From: Clostridium bowmanii
GTDB lineage: Bacteria > Bacillota > Clostridia > Clostridiales > Clostridiaceae
Direction of reading: 5' to 3'
Length of the DNA stretch: 64,000 nucleotides
Assembly: GCF_018861315.1 (NCBI RefSeq)
Contig: NZ_JAHLDL010000015.1
Coordinates: 37,146-101,145, forward strand
Shown one piece after another: positions 36,416 through 45,950 of the stretch. The translations under genes and the position numbers were made by a program. The notes under the pieces were generated by a model, which saw nothing but the letters and a program-made list of their open reading frames with translations, had not been told where the DNA came from and ran no database searches. Every line of letters starts with the position of its first letter. Position 1 is the first letter of the stretch.

Positions 36416-37288
36416 TTGGGAATAATAATAGCTTCTAGAAAAAGTAAACTAGCACAAATTCAAACGGATCTCGTTATGAGAATGATATATGAGAAAAATG
36501 AACTAAAATGCGAGAAGCTATTAATGAGTACAAAGGGAGATAGGATACTTGATGTAAGCCTTGATAAGATAGGTGGCAAGGGTGTTTTTATAAAGGAGAT
36601 TGAAGTTGCAATGCTAGAGGGACGTGCGGAAGCAGCGGTTCATAGCATGAAGGATGTACCCTACGAAATGCCTGAGGGTTTTGAAATAGTATCAATGCCA
36701 ATTCGAGAGGATGTTAGAGACGTATATGTATCTATGAATGGTACAACCATTGAGAACTTACCAAGGGGTGCCAGAATTGGTACAAGTAGTAAAAGACGGT
36801 CCACGCAGATTATGAATTTAAGACCAGATGCTGTGATGGTACCCATAAGGGGTAATGTTCAAACCAGAGTGGAAAAAATAGAAACAGAAAACTTGGATGG
36901 AATTATACTAGCAGCAGCTGGACTAAAAAGGTGCGGAATGGAGTGTATTATAACGGAGTATCTTAATGTGGATGAGTTTGTACCTGCGATAGGTCAAGGT
37001 GCCCTTGGCATTGAAGCATTAAAGACAAGTAAGTATATTCATATATTAAAAAGCATAGAGCATCACGAAACCAGGATATGCGTGGATGCAGAGAGAAGCT
37101 TTATGAGAAGGCTAAATGGAGGTTGTCATTCTCCAATTGGAGCATATGCTAGGCTTCAAAATGACGACATATACATAGTTGGTGTATTTGAGTTAAATGG
37201 AAAATTTATAAAAAAAGACATATTAGGAAGTGTGTATGACTATATAGAACTTGGAAAACTCCTAGGCGAAAAGATAATAAATTCATAA
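36416..37288 (+). CDS. hemC: Hydroxymethylbilane synthase (porphobilinogen deaminase)
   Basis: An about 290-residue enzyme joining four porphobilinogens. Motifs: ASRKSKLAQIQT, GVFIKEIEVAML, HSMKDVPYEMPEGF, GTSSKRRSTQI and the cofactor-binding Cys in RRLNGGCHSPIGAYA. The start is probably the TTG at 36416, 7 bases after GGAGGG; an ATG at 36401 would include that site. It supplies uroporphyrinogen III precursor to the adjacent cobA-hemD fusion. Confidence 0.94.
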   Translation: MGIIIASRKSKLAQIQTDLVMRMIYEKNELKCEKLLMSTKGDRILDVSLDKIGGKGVFIKEIEVAMLEGRAEAAVHSMKDVPYEMPEGFEIVSMPIREDVRDVYVSMNGTTIENLPRGARIGTSSKRRSTQIMNLRPDAVMVPIRGNVQTRVEKIETENLDGIILAAAGLKRCGMECIITEYLNVDEFVPAIGQGALGIEALKTSKYIHILKSIEHHETRICVDAERSFMRRLNGGCHSPIGAYARLQNDDIYIVGVFELNGKFIKKDILGSVYDYIELGKLLGEKIINS

Positions 37289-37307
37289 TTGAAAGTGGTG
37301 TTTGTTT

Positions 37308-38783
37308 ATGTCAAAGGTATATTTGATTGGTGCAGGTCCCGGTGATGAGGAGCTTTTAACCCTAAAAGGCAAGAGAATTCTTGAGAAGTGTACTGCAGTT
37401 TTATACGATAGGCTTGCTAATGATAGTCTATTAAAATATTTAAATAAGGAATGTAAAATATATTATTGTGGTAAGGAACCAGGTTGTCATTATAAGAATC
37501 AGGAAGAAACAAATGATATGCTTGTAAAACTAGCGAAAGAAGGAAATACCGTTGGAAGAATAAAGGGAGGCGACCCTTATGTATTCGGAAGGGGTGGCGA
37601 GGAGGCTTTAAGGCTAGAAAATGAGGGAATTGAATTTGAAGTGATTCCTGGAATTACTTCTGCCATAGCAGTTTTAAACTATGCGGGAATTCCAGTAACA
37701 CATAGAGCAATATCACAGAGTTTTCATGTGTTTACTGGGCATACTGCAGATAAATTAGACATTAACTGGAAAAGTGTTGCATCATTAAATGGGACCTTAA
37801 TATTTCTAATGGGACTTAAAAATATCGGAGTTATAACAAATTCACTAATAAATAATAGCAAAGATGCAGAATGCCCATGTGCTGTCATTATGAGGGGTTC
37901 GACCTCAAAACAGAAAAAAGTTGTGGGAACACTTAGTAATATTTGCAGTAAGGTAGAGGAAGCAGGATTTAAATCTCCCTGTATAATCGTGGTTGGTGGA
38001 GTTGTTGAATTAAGTGAGAAACTCAATTGGTATGAGAGAAAACCTCTGTTTGGAAAGAATATTTGCATTACTCGCTCAAAGCAGCAAAGTGTGGAAATTA
38101 GTGAGAAATTACTTGATTTAGGGGCACAGATAACTGCTATAAATTCAATTGAAATAAAAGATACTGCAAAAAATTTAAAAGAGTATATTAAAAAATTTAG
38201 TTCATATGATTATCTAGTTCTTACAAGTGTAAATGGTGTTAATTTATTTTTTAAATATTTAAAGGACAATGAGTTAGATATTAGAAAGATAGGTGGGGAA
38301 TTTTGTGCAATAGGTCCTGCAACAGCCAAGGCAATAAAAAACATGGGAATAAATCCACTGATTATTGCAGAGCAATTTGTTTCAGAATCTCTTCTAACAG
38401 AGCTGAAAAACCATGTGAAACCAGGTGATAAGATACTAATCCCAGGTTCGAAAAATGCTAGAGAATATTTAGGTGAGGAACTTAGAAAACTTGATTGCTG
38501 CGTGGATGAGGTTCCAATTTATGAAATAGGACAGGGCACACTTCAAAATGAGGGTGTATTTGACAATGTTGATATTGTTATCTTTACAAGTCCCTCAACG
38601 GTTAAAAATATGATCTCAATGTTAGGAATAAATAGGATTAAAGAAAAAGAATGTATAGCTATTGGTCTAATAACCGGCGAAGAACTTAGTAAAAATAATA
38701 TTAAATATAGTGTATGCGATGAATATTCCAGTAATGGGATAATCAAAAATTTGTTGCAATTAAAAGGAGAAAAACATGATTAA
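37308..38783 (+). CDS. cobA-hemD: Fused uroporphyrinogen-III C-methyltransferase / uroporphyrinogen-III synthase
   Basis: A 491-residue bifunctional protein. Residues 1-245 form the SUMT (CobA) methylase: [38 protein letters not shown] and [20 protein letters not shown]. Residues about 255-485 form HemD, starting [20 protein letters not shown] with [10 protein letters not shown] near 425. It cyclises hydroxymethylbilane and makes precorrin-2. Such fusions are common in clostridia. The end overlaps hemB by 8 bases. Confidence 0.95.
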   Translation: MSKVYLIGAGPGDEELLTLKGKRILEKCTAVLYDRLANDSLLKYLNKECKIYYCGKEPGCHYKNQEETNDMLVKLAKEGNTVGRIKGGDPYVFGRGGEEALRLENEGIEFEVIPGITSAIAVLNYAGIPVTHRAISQSFHVFTGHTADKLDINWKSVASLNGTLIFLMGLKNIGVITNSLINNSKDAECPCAVIMRGSTSKQKKVVGTLSNICSKVEEAGFKSPCIIVVGGVVELSEKLNWYERKPLFGKNICITRSKQQSVEISEKLLDLGAQITAINSIEIKDTAKNLKEYIKKFSSYDYLVLTSVNGVNLFFKYLKDNELDIRKIGGEFCAIGPATAKAIKNMGINPLIIAEQFVSESLLTELKNHVKPGDKILIPGSKNAREYLGEELRKLDCCVDEVPIYEIGQGTLQNEGVFDNVDIVIFTSPSTVKNMISMLGINRIKEKECIAIGLITGEELSKNNIKYSVCDEYSSNGIIKNLLQLKGEKHD

Positions 38784-39744
38784 CAGAAGAAGAAGATTAA
38801 GAGCAAATACTGCAATAAGGGATTTAGTAAGAGAGACAATATTAACACCTAAGGACTTTGTATTTCCTATATTTGCAGTGGAAGGTGAAAATATAAAGGA
38901 AGAAATCTCATCAATGCCAGGAAATTATCATTATTCTGTGGATAGACTTTATGAAATAATAGATGAAATCGAGAAGGCCGGCATTAGAGGTGTTATTTTA
39001 TTCGGACTTCCTGATGAAAAGGATGAAATAGGAACATCAGCATGGATAGATGATGGAATAGTTCAAAGGGCTGTAAGAAAAATAAAAGAGCTAAATAAGG
39101 ATATTTTAGTAATTACCGATATATGCATGTGTCAATTTACAAGTCATGGTCATTGTGGAATAATCAAGGACGATGTAATTGATAATGATGAAACACTTGA
39201 TTATTTGGGCAAAATTGCTATATCTCATGCAAAAGCTGGAGCGGATATGGTGGCACCTTCTGATATGATGGATGGAAGGGTTTTGGCCATTAGAAACGTA
39301 TTAGATGAAAATAATTTTAAAAATGTATCAATAATGTCCTATAGTGCTAAGTATTCATCAGCATTTTATGGTCCCTTTAGAGAAGCAGCTCACTCAGCAC
39401 CAAAATCTGGAGATAGAAAAACTTATCAAATGGATCCAGCAAACGTAAGGGAAGCAATGTGTGAGATTGAGGATGATATAAAAGAGGGTGCTGATATTGT
39501 TATGATCAAACCAGCAATTTCATATCTAGATGTAATAAGATCGGCAAGGGATAGATTTGATGTTCCAATAGCAGCATATAGTGTAAGTGGCGAATTTGCA
39601 ATGGTTAAGGCCGCAGCTGAAAAGGGTCTTATTAATGAGAAAAGTGTTGCCATGGAAATGTTAACATCAATAAAAAGGGCAGGTGCGCATATTATAATCA
39701 CTTATTATGCAATAGATGCTTGCAGGTGGCTTAAGGAAGATTAA
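38776..39744 (+). CDS. hemB: Delta-aminolevulinic acid dehydratase (porphobilinogen synthase)
   Basis: A 322-residue enzyme joining two 5-aminolevulinates. The zinc-binding type is indicated by [14 protein letters not shown] (three Cys). Schiff-base lysines lie in [15 protein letters not shown] and [11 protein letters not shown]. It is last of the overlapping run that began at cbiX. No glutamyl-tRNA reductase or aminomutase gene is nearby, so 5-aminolevulinate is made by genes outside the window. Confidence 0.96.
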   Translation: MINRRRRLRANTAIRDLVRETILTPKDFVFPIFAVEGENIKEEISSMPGNYHYSVDRLYEIIDEIEKAGIRGVILFGLPDEKDEIGTSAWIDDGIVQRAVRKIKELNKDILVITDICMCQFTSHGHCGIIKDDVIDNDETLDYLGKIAISHAKAGADMVAPSDMMDGRVLAIRNVLDENNFKNVSIMSYSAKYSSAFYGPFREAAHSAPKSGDRKTYQMDPANVREAMCEIEDDIKEGADIVMIKPAISYLDVIRSARDRFDVPIAAYSVSGEFAMVKAAAEKGLINEKSVAMEMLTSIKRAGAHIIITYYAIDACRWLKED

Positions 39745-39779
39745 TAATAAATTTGTGGTATTTAAAAAAATTAGTTAAT

Positions 39780-39818
39780 ATGCTCACTAGTCCATATAAA
39801 ATGCTGACTAGTGAGCAT
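39780..39818. promoter_or_regulatory. Perfect 13-bp inverted repeat between hemB and sirC
   Basis: ATGCTCACTAGTC, a 13-base loop and the exact complement. No T-run follows, so an ordinary terminator is unlikely; an mRNA processing or stability hairpin, or an operator for sirC, fits better. Confidence 0.6.
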
Positions 39819-39859
39819 TAAAAATATTATAGAGAAGATGTTTCTAGGAGGATGAGGCT

Positions 39860-40513
39860 ATGAATAAGTACTACCCAATTATGATTAATATCAAAAATGA
39901 AAAATGTCTAGTGGTTGGAGGCGGAAATGTTGCTTATAGGAAAATAAATGGGCTTATTGAATATGGCGGTAAAATAACAATAATTTCCAGGGAAATTATT
40001 GAAAAAATAAATCCATTAATTGAAACTATGGGCGAAGATATTATATATATTGAGGATGATTATAAAAGTGAATATATTAAAAATGCTTTTTTTGTTATTG
40101 CAGCAACCAATAATAGTGATGTTAATCTTCAAATAGCTAGAGATTGCGCGCAAAAAAATATTCTAGTTAATGTTGTAGATGATCTAGAAAGTAGTAAATT
40201 TATAGTTCCTGCAAAAGTTAAAAGAGGAGATTTAACAATAACTATATCTACTAATGGTAAATGCCCCTTTTATAGTAAGTTATTAAGAGAAAAATTAGAA
40301 AATCAATTTGATGATAGCTATAGTACATTTGTAAATATATTAGGTGATTTTAGAAAAGACCTACTTTTGAATATTAAATCAAGTTCTAAAAGAAAAGATA
40401 TAATGGCTTCTATAGATGTGGAATACTATTTTAATAGGCTTAAGGAAATAGGAGAACAGGAAACTCGAAAAGAAATGGAGAGGTTCTGCTTTGTTACTAC
40501 TGATAAAGACTAG
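39860..40513 (+). CDS. sirC: Precorrin-2 dehydrogenase (siroheme synthase N-domain family)
   Basis: A 217-residue NAD-dependent enzyme of the SirC/Met8/CysG-N family, oxidising precorrin-2 to sirohydrochlorin, the CbiX substrate. The nucleotide-binding motif is CLVVGGGNVAYRK (about 14-26), followed by FVIAATNNSDVN and VNVVDDLESSKFIVPA. It lacks the methylase domain of CysG, which is supplied by the CobA half of the upstream fusion. GGAGGATGAGG upstream. It may be on the cbi transcript or separate, given the hairpin in the 115-base gap. A ferrochelatase activity as in Met8 is possible. Confidence 0.9.
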   Translation: MNKYYPIMINIKNEKCLVVGGGNVAYRKINGLIEYGGKITIISREIIEKINPLIETMGEDIIYIEDDYKSEYIKNAFFVIAATNNSDVNLQIARDCAQKNILVNVVDDLESSKFIVPAKVKRGDLTITISTNGKCPFYSKLLREKLENQFDDSYSTFVNILGDFRKDLLLNIKSSSKRKDIMASIDVEYYFNRLKEIGEQETRKEMERFCFVTTDKD

Positions 40514-40523
40514 TATTAGTAGT

Positions 40524-40563
40524 AAAGCACCTTTCTAATGCAATAGTTAGAAAAGTGCTTTTT
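40524..40563. terminator. Terminator between sirC and the M29 aminopeptidase
   Basis: AAAGCACCTTTCTAA, an 8-base loop and a nearly exact complement ending in GTGCTTTTT. It lies between converging genes and can serve both strands. Confidence 0.85.
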
Positions 40564-40606
40564 AGCGTTTTTAAATTCCTAAAGTTTGAATTTTTGAACA
40601 TACTCT

Positions 40607-41728
40607 TTATTTCACTTCTAGTATGTCATCAATAAACCTTCCGTTTTCATAGAATAATTCACCATCAGCATAAATCTTTCCACCATTTCTCATATCGCAA
40701 AGCATATCCCAATGAAGGGTTGATCTGTTTAAGCCACCTGCTTCAGGCATTGAGTCTCCAATAGCCATATGGATGGTACCACCGATTTTTTCATCAAAAA
40801 GCATATTTCTTGTGAAATTCTTAATACCATAGTTGGTACCTATAGCTACCTCACCAAATCTGCAGGCCCCATCATCAGTTTCAAGAAGTGCTTTAAGGAG
40901 GTCTTCTCCTTTTGTGGCTGTCGCCTTAACTACTTTTCCACACTTAACCTCCAGAACTATTCCTTCAATCTCTTTGCCCATATATATTCCTGGGAAACTA
41001 AAAGTAATTACTCCATTTACTCCATCTTCAACAGGTGAGGTAAATATCTCTCCATCTGGGAAATTTACTTTTCCATCACAATTTATCCATTTTCTCCCTT
41101 CTACGTTTACTTTTATATCTGTTCCTTTAGAAATAAAATGTAGGCCATTTTTAGTATCAAGGTATTTAACCCATCTTTCTTGCTCTGCGCTTATCCTTTT
41201 CCATTCAGATGCAGGATCCTGGGCATTGAGTAGGCCGGCACCATAAACAAACTCTTCATAATCACTAAAGCTCATGGAAGCTTCCTGAGCATCTGCATAG
41301 GTAGGATATTGTGTTCCACACCATCTTAAGGAACCATTGCCCATTTTTTCAGAATATATCTTTCTCCAACTTGCTGCTCCTATCGAAGATATTTTAAGTT
41401 TATCTGCATCGATTCTTGAATTGGTCTTTGTGTTTCTATTCCCCCAAGCAGAAAGCCATACATCTGCCTTTCCAAGCATAGTTTTGAAAAGTATATTTTC
41501 CTGAAGAAGCTGCTCTTCACTACTGTACTTAAGCTTTATTTCAGATACTTCTTGTGAAGAAAGTGAAGTTTCTACATGAGCGCCTGCCTTCACGGCCTCC
41601 TTTACCACCTCTACCATCCAAGGGGTTGCAACCTCATCACAGGATACAAATACAGAATCACCTGGTTTAACCTGGGTAGAATAATTTACTAGTAGTTTTG
41701 CAAGTTTGTTAAGTCTTTGATCAGCCAT
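40607..41728 (-). CDS. M29 family aminopeptidase (AmpS/PepS type)
   Basis: A 373-residue cytosolic metallo-aminopeptidase. Family marks are LLVNYSTQVKPGDSVFV at the start, GEVAIGTNYGIKNFTRNMLF, then the metal-binding GGTIHMAIGDSMPE and NRSTLHWDMLCDMR. Clips N-terminal residues from small peptides with two metal ions. AAAGGAG precedes the ATG. Single-gene unit, divergent from the nucleoside transporter operon. Confidence 0.93.
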   Translation of the reverse strand: MADQRLNKLAKLLVNYSTQVKPGDSVFVSCDEVATPWMVEVVKEAVKAGAHVETSLSSQEVSEIKLKYSSEEQLLQENILFKTMLGKADVWLSAWGNRNTKTNSRIDADKLKISSIGAASWRKIYSEKMGNGSLRWCGTQYPTYADAQEASMSFSDYEEFVYGAGLLNAQDPASEWKRISAEQERWVKYLDTKNGLHFISKGTDIKVNVEGRKWINCDGKVNFPDGEIFTSPVEDGVNGVITFSFPGIYMGKEIEGIVLEVKCGKVVKATATKGEDLLKALLETDDGACRFGEVAIGTNYGIKNFTRNMLFDEKIGGTIHMAIGDSMPEAGGLNRSTLHWDMLCDMRNGGKIYADGELFYENGRFIDDILEVK

Positions 41729-41963
41729 TTATAATTGCTCCTTTCACTTAGAACACGGGAAAACTTAAGAGAGTTTAATCTATTTTTAAGTTAACCGTTA
41801 AAAAATGATTATATGAATATGTTACCAAATATTTAAGAAATACTCTAGTTAAATTTTATTGTGAAAATAAAAATCAAAAACTATGTACATTTTATGACTT
41901 TTACTGTAAAATACTCTTATATACAAAGTATTTGCAATATTGAAAAAATAATAAATCTTCCTG

Positions 41964-42040
41964 TAAACCTATATATGTTTAGTAATATGGTCTAAATATT
42001 TCTCTGGGGCTACCATAAATAGCCTGACTATGGGTGGTTA
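41964..42040 (+). promoter_or_regulatory. Purine riboswitch with an unusual J2/3 strand
   Basis: Purine-class aptamer: P2 GTTTAG/CTAAAT, loop L2 AATATGG, P3 GGGCTA/TAGCCT, loop L3 CCATAAA, and J3/1 with 3' P1 strand GACTATGGGT, as in the B. subtilis xpt aptamer. The C in GACTAT (position 74 of xpt) predicts guanine-type pairing and U51 appears kept. J2/3 reads ATTTCTCT where GTTTCTAC is normal, and P3 is one pair longer. It controls the BMP-type nucleoside importer. Confidence 0.8.
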
Positions 42041-42060
42041 TATATAAGTTATAAAGTTAT

Positions 42061-42098
42061 AGGATTACTTTTTAAAAGTAATTCTATATTTTAATAGT
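42061..42098 (+). terminator. Candidate expression-platform terminator of the purine riboswitch
   Basis: AGGATTACTT, a 5-base loop and AAGTAATTCT (one G-T pair) are followed by T-rich sequence. It lies 20 bases after the aptamer. A further weak hairpin (ATATTAAAGAC/GTCTTAATAT) occurs at about 42167-42192, before the ribosome binding site. Confidence 0.55.
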
Positions 42099-42219
42099 TT
42101 TTTATATAAACTTTCCATTTTGAAATTTCAATTTGGAGGGTTTATATTTTTTGTCCAATTTGGTATATTAAAGACGTTATGTCTTAATATAAAATTTGTA
42201 ATAATAGGGGGAGTGTTTT

Positions 42220-43344
42220 ATGAAAAAAGTCATTGGTTTAATGCTAACACTAATACTAGTTTTGGGAGGAATTTTAACAGGTTGTTCAAAAAAAGATGAA
42301 GGAAATACAGTTACCCCTGATACTAGTAAAAAAGTAAAGGTAGGGTTTATTTATGTAGGGCCTATTGGTGATGGGGGTTATACTTTTGCTCATGATCAAG
42401 GAAGACTATTTCTTGAAAAGGAACTTGCAGGTAAGATAGAGAAGACAGTTTTTAAGGAGAGTGTAAAAGAAGATGCAGCAGAGGTTGATAAGACTTGTGA
42501 GGAAATGATTAACAATGGTGTTACAGTAATTATTGGGACAAGTTTTGGATTCATGGAGGGAATGGACAAGTCTGCAAAGAAACATCCAGAAATAAAATAC
42601 ATGCATTGTTCAGGTTATATGCAGGAAACTAATATGTCAAATTATTTTGGTAGAGACTATCAGGTTAGATATCTTTCTGGTATAGTTGCAGGAATGAAAA
42701 CTAAATCTAATAAAATTGGGTATGTTGCTGCTATGAACATTCCTGAATGTGTTAGAGGTATAAATGCATTTGCACTTGGAGTACAATCCGTTAATAAGTC
42801 AGCAGTTGTAAAGATTATATGGACTAATACTTGGTATGACCCTGCAAAGGAAAAAGAAGCGGCAAAGGCACTTTTAGATGGAGGTGTAGACGTTATTGCA
42901 CAGCACCAGGATACAACTGGGCCACAAATAGCTGCAGAAGAAAAGGGAGTTTGGTCTATAGGTTATAACTCAGATATGAGTAAGGCTGCACCTAATGCTT
43001 ACATGACAGCTCCAATTTGGAATTGGGGACCATATTATGTAGATCAAGTTAACAAGATTATTGCTGGAACTTGGAAATCAGAAAGTTATTGGGGAGCCAT
43101 GGATGCAGATAATGCTAAAAGCATAATATACTTAGCTGATTTAACTAAAAATGCACCAGCGGGTGCACAAGCCGCAGTAGATAGTGCTAAGGCTGATATA
43201 ATTTCAGGAAAAAACAAAGTATTTGTAGGACCTATATATGATAATACTGGTGTTTTGAAAATTAAAGAAGGCGAAGTTATGACAGATAAAGATATGCTTC
43301 TCTTTGATTGGTTTGTTAAAGGGGTCGAAGGTAAAGTAAAATAG
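42220..43344 (+). CDS. BMP family nucleoside-binding lipoprotein
   Basis: A 374-residue Bmp/PnrA-type lipoprotein. The signal ends ILTGCSKK (Cys about 22); the fold starts KVKVGFIYVGPIGDGGYTFA. Members bind purine nucleosides for ABC import. The purine riboswitch upstream and the ATPase and permeases downstream fit a guanosine/inosine-type importer. AGGGGGAG site. Confidence 0.92.
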   Translation: MKKVIGLMLTLILVLGGILTGCSKKDEGNTVTPDTSKKVKVGFIYVGPIGDGGYTFAHDQGRLFLEKELAGKIEKTVFKESVKEDAAEVDKTCEEMINNGVTVIIGTSFGFMEGMDKSAKKHPEIKYMHCSGYMQETNMSNYFGRDYQVRYLSGIVAGMKTKSNKIGYVAAMNIPECVRGINAFALGVQSVNKSAVVKIIWTNTWYDPAKEKEAAKALLDGGVDVIAQHQDTTGPQIAAEEKGVWSIGYNSDMSKAAPNAYMTAPIWNWGPYYVDQVNKIIAGTWKSESYWGAMDADNAKSIIYLADLTKNAPAGAQAAVDSAKADIISGKNKVFVGPIYDNTGVLKIKEGEVMTDKDMLLFDWFVKGVEGKVK

Positions 43345-43358
43345 AAAAGGGTGATATT

Positions 43359-44879
43359 ATGAGTACTGTTCCACATATATCAATGAAGGGAATAACCAAG
43401 GTTTTTGGCAGGGTAGTTGCCAATCATAATATTAATTTAGAAATAAATAGCGGTGAAATCCATGCATTGCTAGGAGAAAATGGAGCAGGAAAAAGTACAC
43501 TAATGAACATTCTGTCAGGAATTTATATTCCTGACAGAGGTTCTATTTTTGTTAGTGGAAAAGAAGTAAAATTTTCATCGCCAAAGGATGCTATTAACGC
43601 AAAAATTGGAATGATTCATCAGCACTTTAAACTGGTAGAAGTCATGACAAGTCTCGAAAACATAATGATCGGCCAAAAGACTGGTTTTTGGATAAATAAG
43701 AATAAAGTAATAAAGGATATAACAGAGCTATCTGATAAATATGGTCTTGAAGTTGATGTAAATAAAAGAGTATATGATATGACAGTTGGAGAAAAACAGA
43801 TATTAGAAATACTTAAGGTAATGTATAGAGGCGCAAAAATACTTGTGCTAGATGAACCCACTACGGTATTTACTCCTCAGGAAACTAAAAAGCTATTTAA
43901 AATAATCAATAAGATGAAGGAGCAGGGTTGTGCCATAATATTCATAAGCCATAAAATGGACGAGGTTATGGAGATATCGGATAAGATAACTGTTTTAAGA
44001 AAGGGCGAAACCATTATTACCTTAAATAAAAAAGATACAGATCCTAAAAAATTGGCGGAGCTAATGGTGGGACATCCTGTAGATTTGTCTATTAAAAGAG
44101 TAAAATCCGAAAGCACAGAAAATATCTTAGAGGTTAAAGATCTTAGAGTATTTGATGAAGAGGGAATAGAGAGATTAAAAAAAATAAGCTTTACTATAGG
44201 AGCTGGAGAAATACTTGGCATAGCAGGTATCGTAAACAGTGGTCAGAAGGAATTGTGTGAATCCCTTATAGGAATGCAATCAGTAAAAGAGGGGGAAATA
44301 AATTTTAAAGGAGAAAATATTGTAGGAAAGAACACGAGAGAAATAATCAAAAAAGGTATTAGTATGAGTTTCATTCCAGAAGATAGGCTTGGTATGGGCC
44401 TCGTTGGGTCTATGGACATGGTAGATAACTTAATGCTTAAGGAATATCAATGTCAAAATGGACTTTTTATTGATAAAAAACCTGCCATAAGTAGATCAAT
44501 AGAAATAATTGAAACTCTTGAAATAAAAACGCCAGGAATTTATTATCCTATTAAAAATTTATCTGGAGGAAATATTCAAAAAATATTACTAGGAAGGGAA
44601 CTTGCTGCAAAACCAAAGCTTCTTATAATGGCTTATCCAGTAAGGGGACTTGATATTAATACTTGTTATACCATATATGATCTGATAAATCAGCAAAAGG
44701 CTAAGGGTGTAGGAGTACTTTTTATTGGAGAAGATTTGGATGTTTTAATTCAACTTTGCGATAGAGTAATGGTGATTTGTAGTGGCGAAATTACTGGGAT
44801 TTTAAAGGGTGAAGAAGCTACAAAAGAAGAAATAGGATTACTTATGACAGGTCATAAAAATAAGCAGCGAGAAGCATAG
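43359..44879 (+). CDS. Nucleoside ABC transporter ATP-binding protein (two domains)
   Basis: A 506-residue protein with two ABC domains like NupO/YufO. Domain 1 has Walker A GENGAGKSTLM (about 38-48), a signature-like MTVGEKQILEIL and Walker B ILVLDEPTTVFTP. Domain 2 has a degenerate P-loop (GIVNSGQKELCESL) and LSGGNIQKILLGREL, then MAYPVRGLDINT in the Walker B region, so mainly domain 1 hydrolyses ATP, as is usual in this family. Confidence 0.92.
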   Translation: MSTVPHISMKGITKVFGRVVANHNINLEINSGEIHALLGENGAGKSTLMNILSGIYIPDRGSIFVSGKEVKFSSPKDAINAKIGMIHQHFKLVEVMTSLENIMIGQKTGFWINKNKVIKDITELSDKYGLEVDVNKRVYDMTVGEKQILEILKVMYRGAKILVLDEPTTVFTPQETKKLFKIINKMKEQGCAIIFISHKMDEVMEISDKITVLRKGETIITLNKKDTDPKKLAELMVGHPVDLSIKRVKSESTENILEVKDLRVFDEEGIERLKKISFTIGAGEILGIAGIVNSGQKELCESLIGMQSVKEGEINFKGENIVGKNTREIIKKGISMSFIPEDRLGMGLVGSMDMVDNLMLKEYQCQNGLFIDKKPAISRSIEIIETLEIKTPGIYYPIKNLSGGNIQKILLGRELAAKPKLLIMAYPVRGLDINTCYTIYDLINQQKAKGVGVLFIGEDLDVLIQLCDRVMVICSGEITGILKGEEATKEEIGLLMTGHKNKQREA

Positions 44880-44891
44880 GAGGGGTAGTAG

Positions 44892-45950
44892 ATGCTAAGG
44901 TTTATAAAAAGAGATGAAATAAGCAAAGGAAAAAGTACAACCATTAGAATTTCTTCAGTAATACTTGCACTTTTTATATTTAGCATAGTTTTTATACTGA
45001 TGAAAAAGAACCCTTTAGATATTTATGCATCAATGCTAAATGGGGCTTTTGGCTCCTCTTATTCTATTAGAGAAACTATTAAACTGGCCATTCCTCTTTG
45101 CATAGCTGCGTTAGGCATTGCGGTAGCTTTTAAGATGCATTTTTGGAATATCGGTGCTGAGGGGCAAATTCTTATGGGGGCCTTTGCAGCATCACTATTT
45201 GCACTTAAATTTCCGGATATGTCAAGACCTATACTTTTAATAATAATGATGGTAGCAGGTATATTTGGTGGAAGCCTGTGGGCACTAATCCCTGCTGTTT
45301 TTAAAGCAAAGTGGGGTACAAATGAAACAATAGTTACTCTGATGATGAATTACATTGCTATTAAATGGATAGTATTCCTTCAGCATGGGCCATTAAAGGA
45401 CCCTAATGCAAAGGGATTTGCAAAAATAGCAAGCTTTACTGATAATGCTATACTTCCAGAAATCTTTAAAGTGCACGTTGGATGGATATTTGCACTGATT
45501 TTAGTTATATTTATATATGTTTTTATGAATTATACTAAAAGGGGTTATGAAATTTCGGTATTGGGAGAGAGTGAAAAAACAGCACTTTATTCTGGGGTTG
45601 ATATAAAGAAAACTATAATTATATCTATACTTTTAAGTGGTGGTTTATGTGGGCTTGTTGGTATGATTCAAGCCTCAGGTATAAGCAATACACTTGGTGA
45701 AAGTGTGTCTGGAGGAGTAGGATATACAGCTATAATTGTAGCTTGGCTTGGGTACCTAAGTGCACCAGTTATTCTGGTTATTTCCGTATTATTTGCGGCT
45801 CTTCAGCAGGGAGGATCCTTTATTCAAACCTCTTATGGAATACCAGGTGCTACGGCACTTTTATTACAATCTATGATATTGTTTTTCGTACTTGGTAGTG
45901 AGTTTTTTATTAGGTTTAAAATCTCTAGTAAAGTAGGTGATGCAAAGTGA
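44892..45950 (+). CDS. Nucleoside ABC transporter permease (first)
   Basis: A 352-residue permease of the BPD_transp_2 family with about nine hydrophobic segments. FKMHFWNIGAEGQILMGAFAA is the typical N-terminal motif, and GGLCGLVGMIQASG follows later. GGAGGGG before the ATG. It overlaps the next permease gene by 4 bases (GTGA). Confidence 0.92.
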   Translation: MLRFIKRDEISKGKSTTIRISSVILALFIFSIVFILMKKNPLDIYASMLNGAFGSSYSIRETIKLAIPLCIAALGIAVAFKMHFWNIGAEGQILMGAFAASLFALKFPDMSRPILLIIMMVAGIFGGSLWALIPAVFKAKWGTNETIVTLMMNYIAIKWIVFLQHGPLKDPNAKGFAKIASFTDNAILPEIFKVHVGWIFALILVIFIYVFMNYTKRGYEISVLGESEKTALYSGVDIKKTIIISILLSGGLCGLVGMIQASGISNTLGESVSGGVGYTAIIVAWLGYLSAPVILVISVLFAALQQGGSFIQTSYGIPGATALLLQSMILFFVLGSEFFIRFKISSKVGDAK

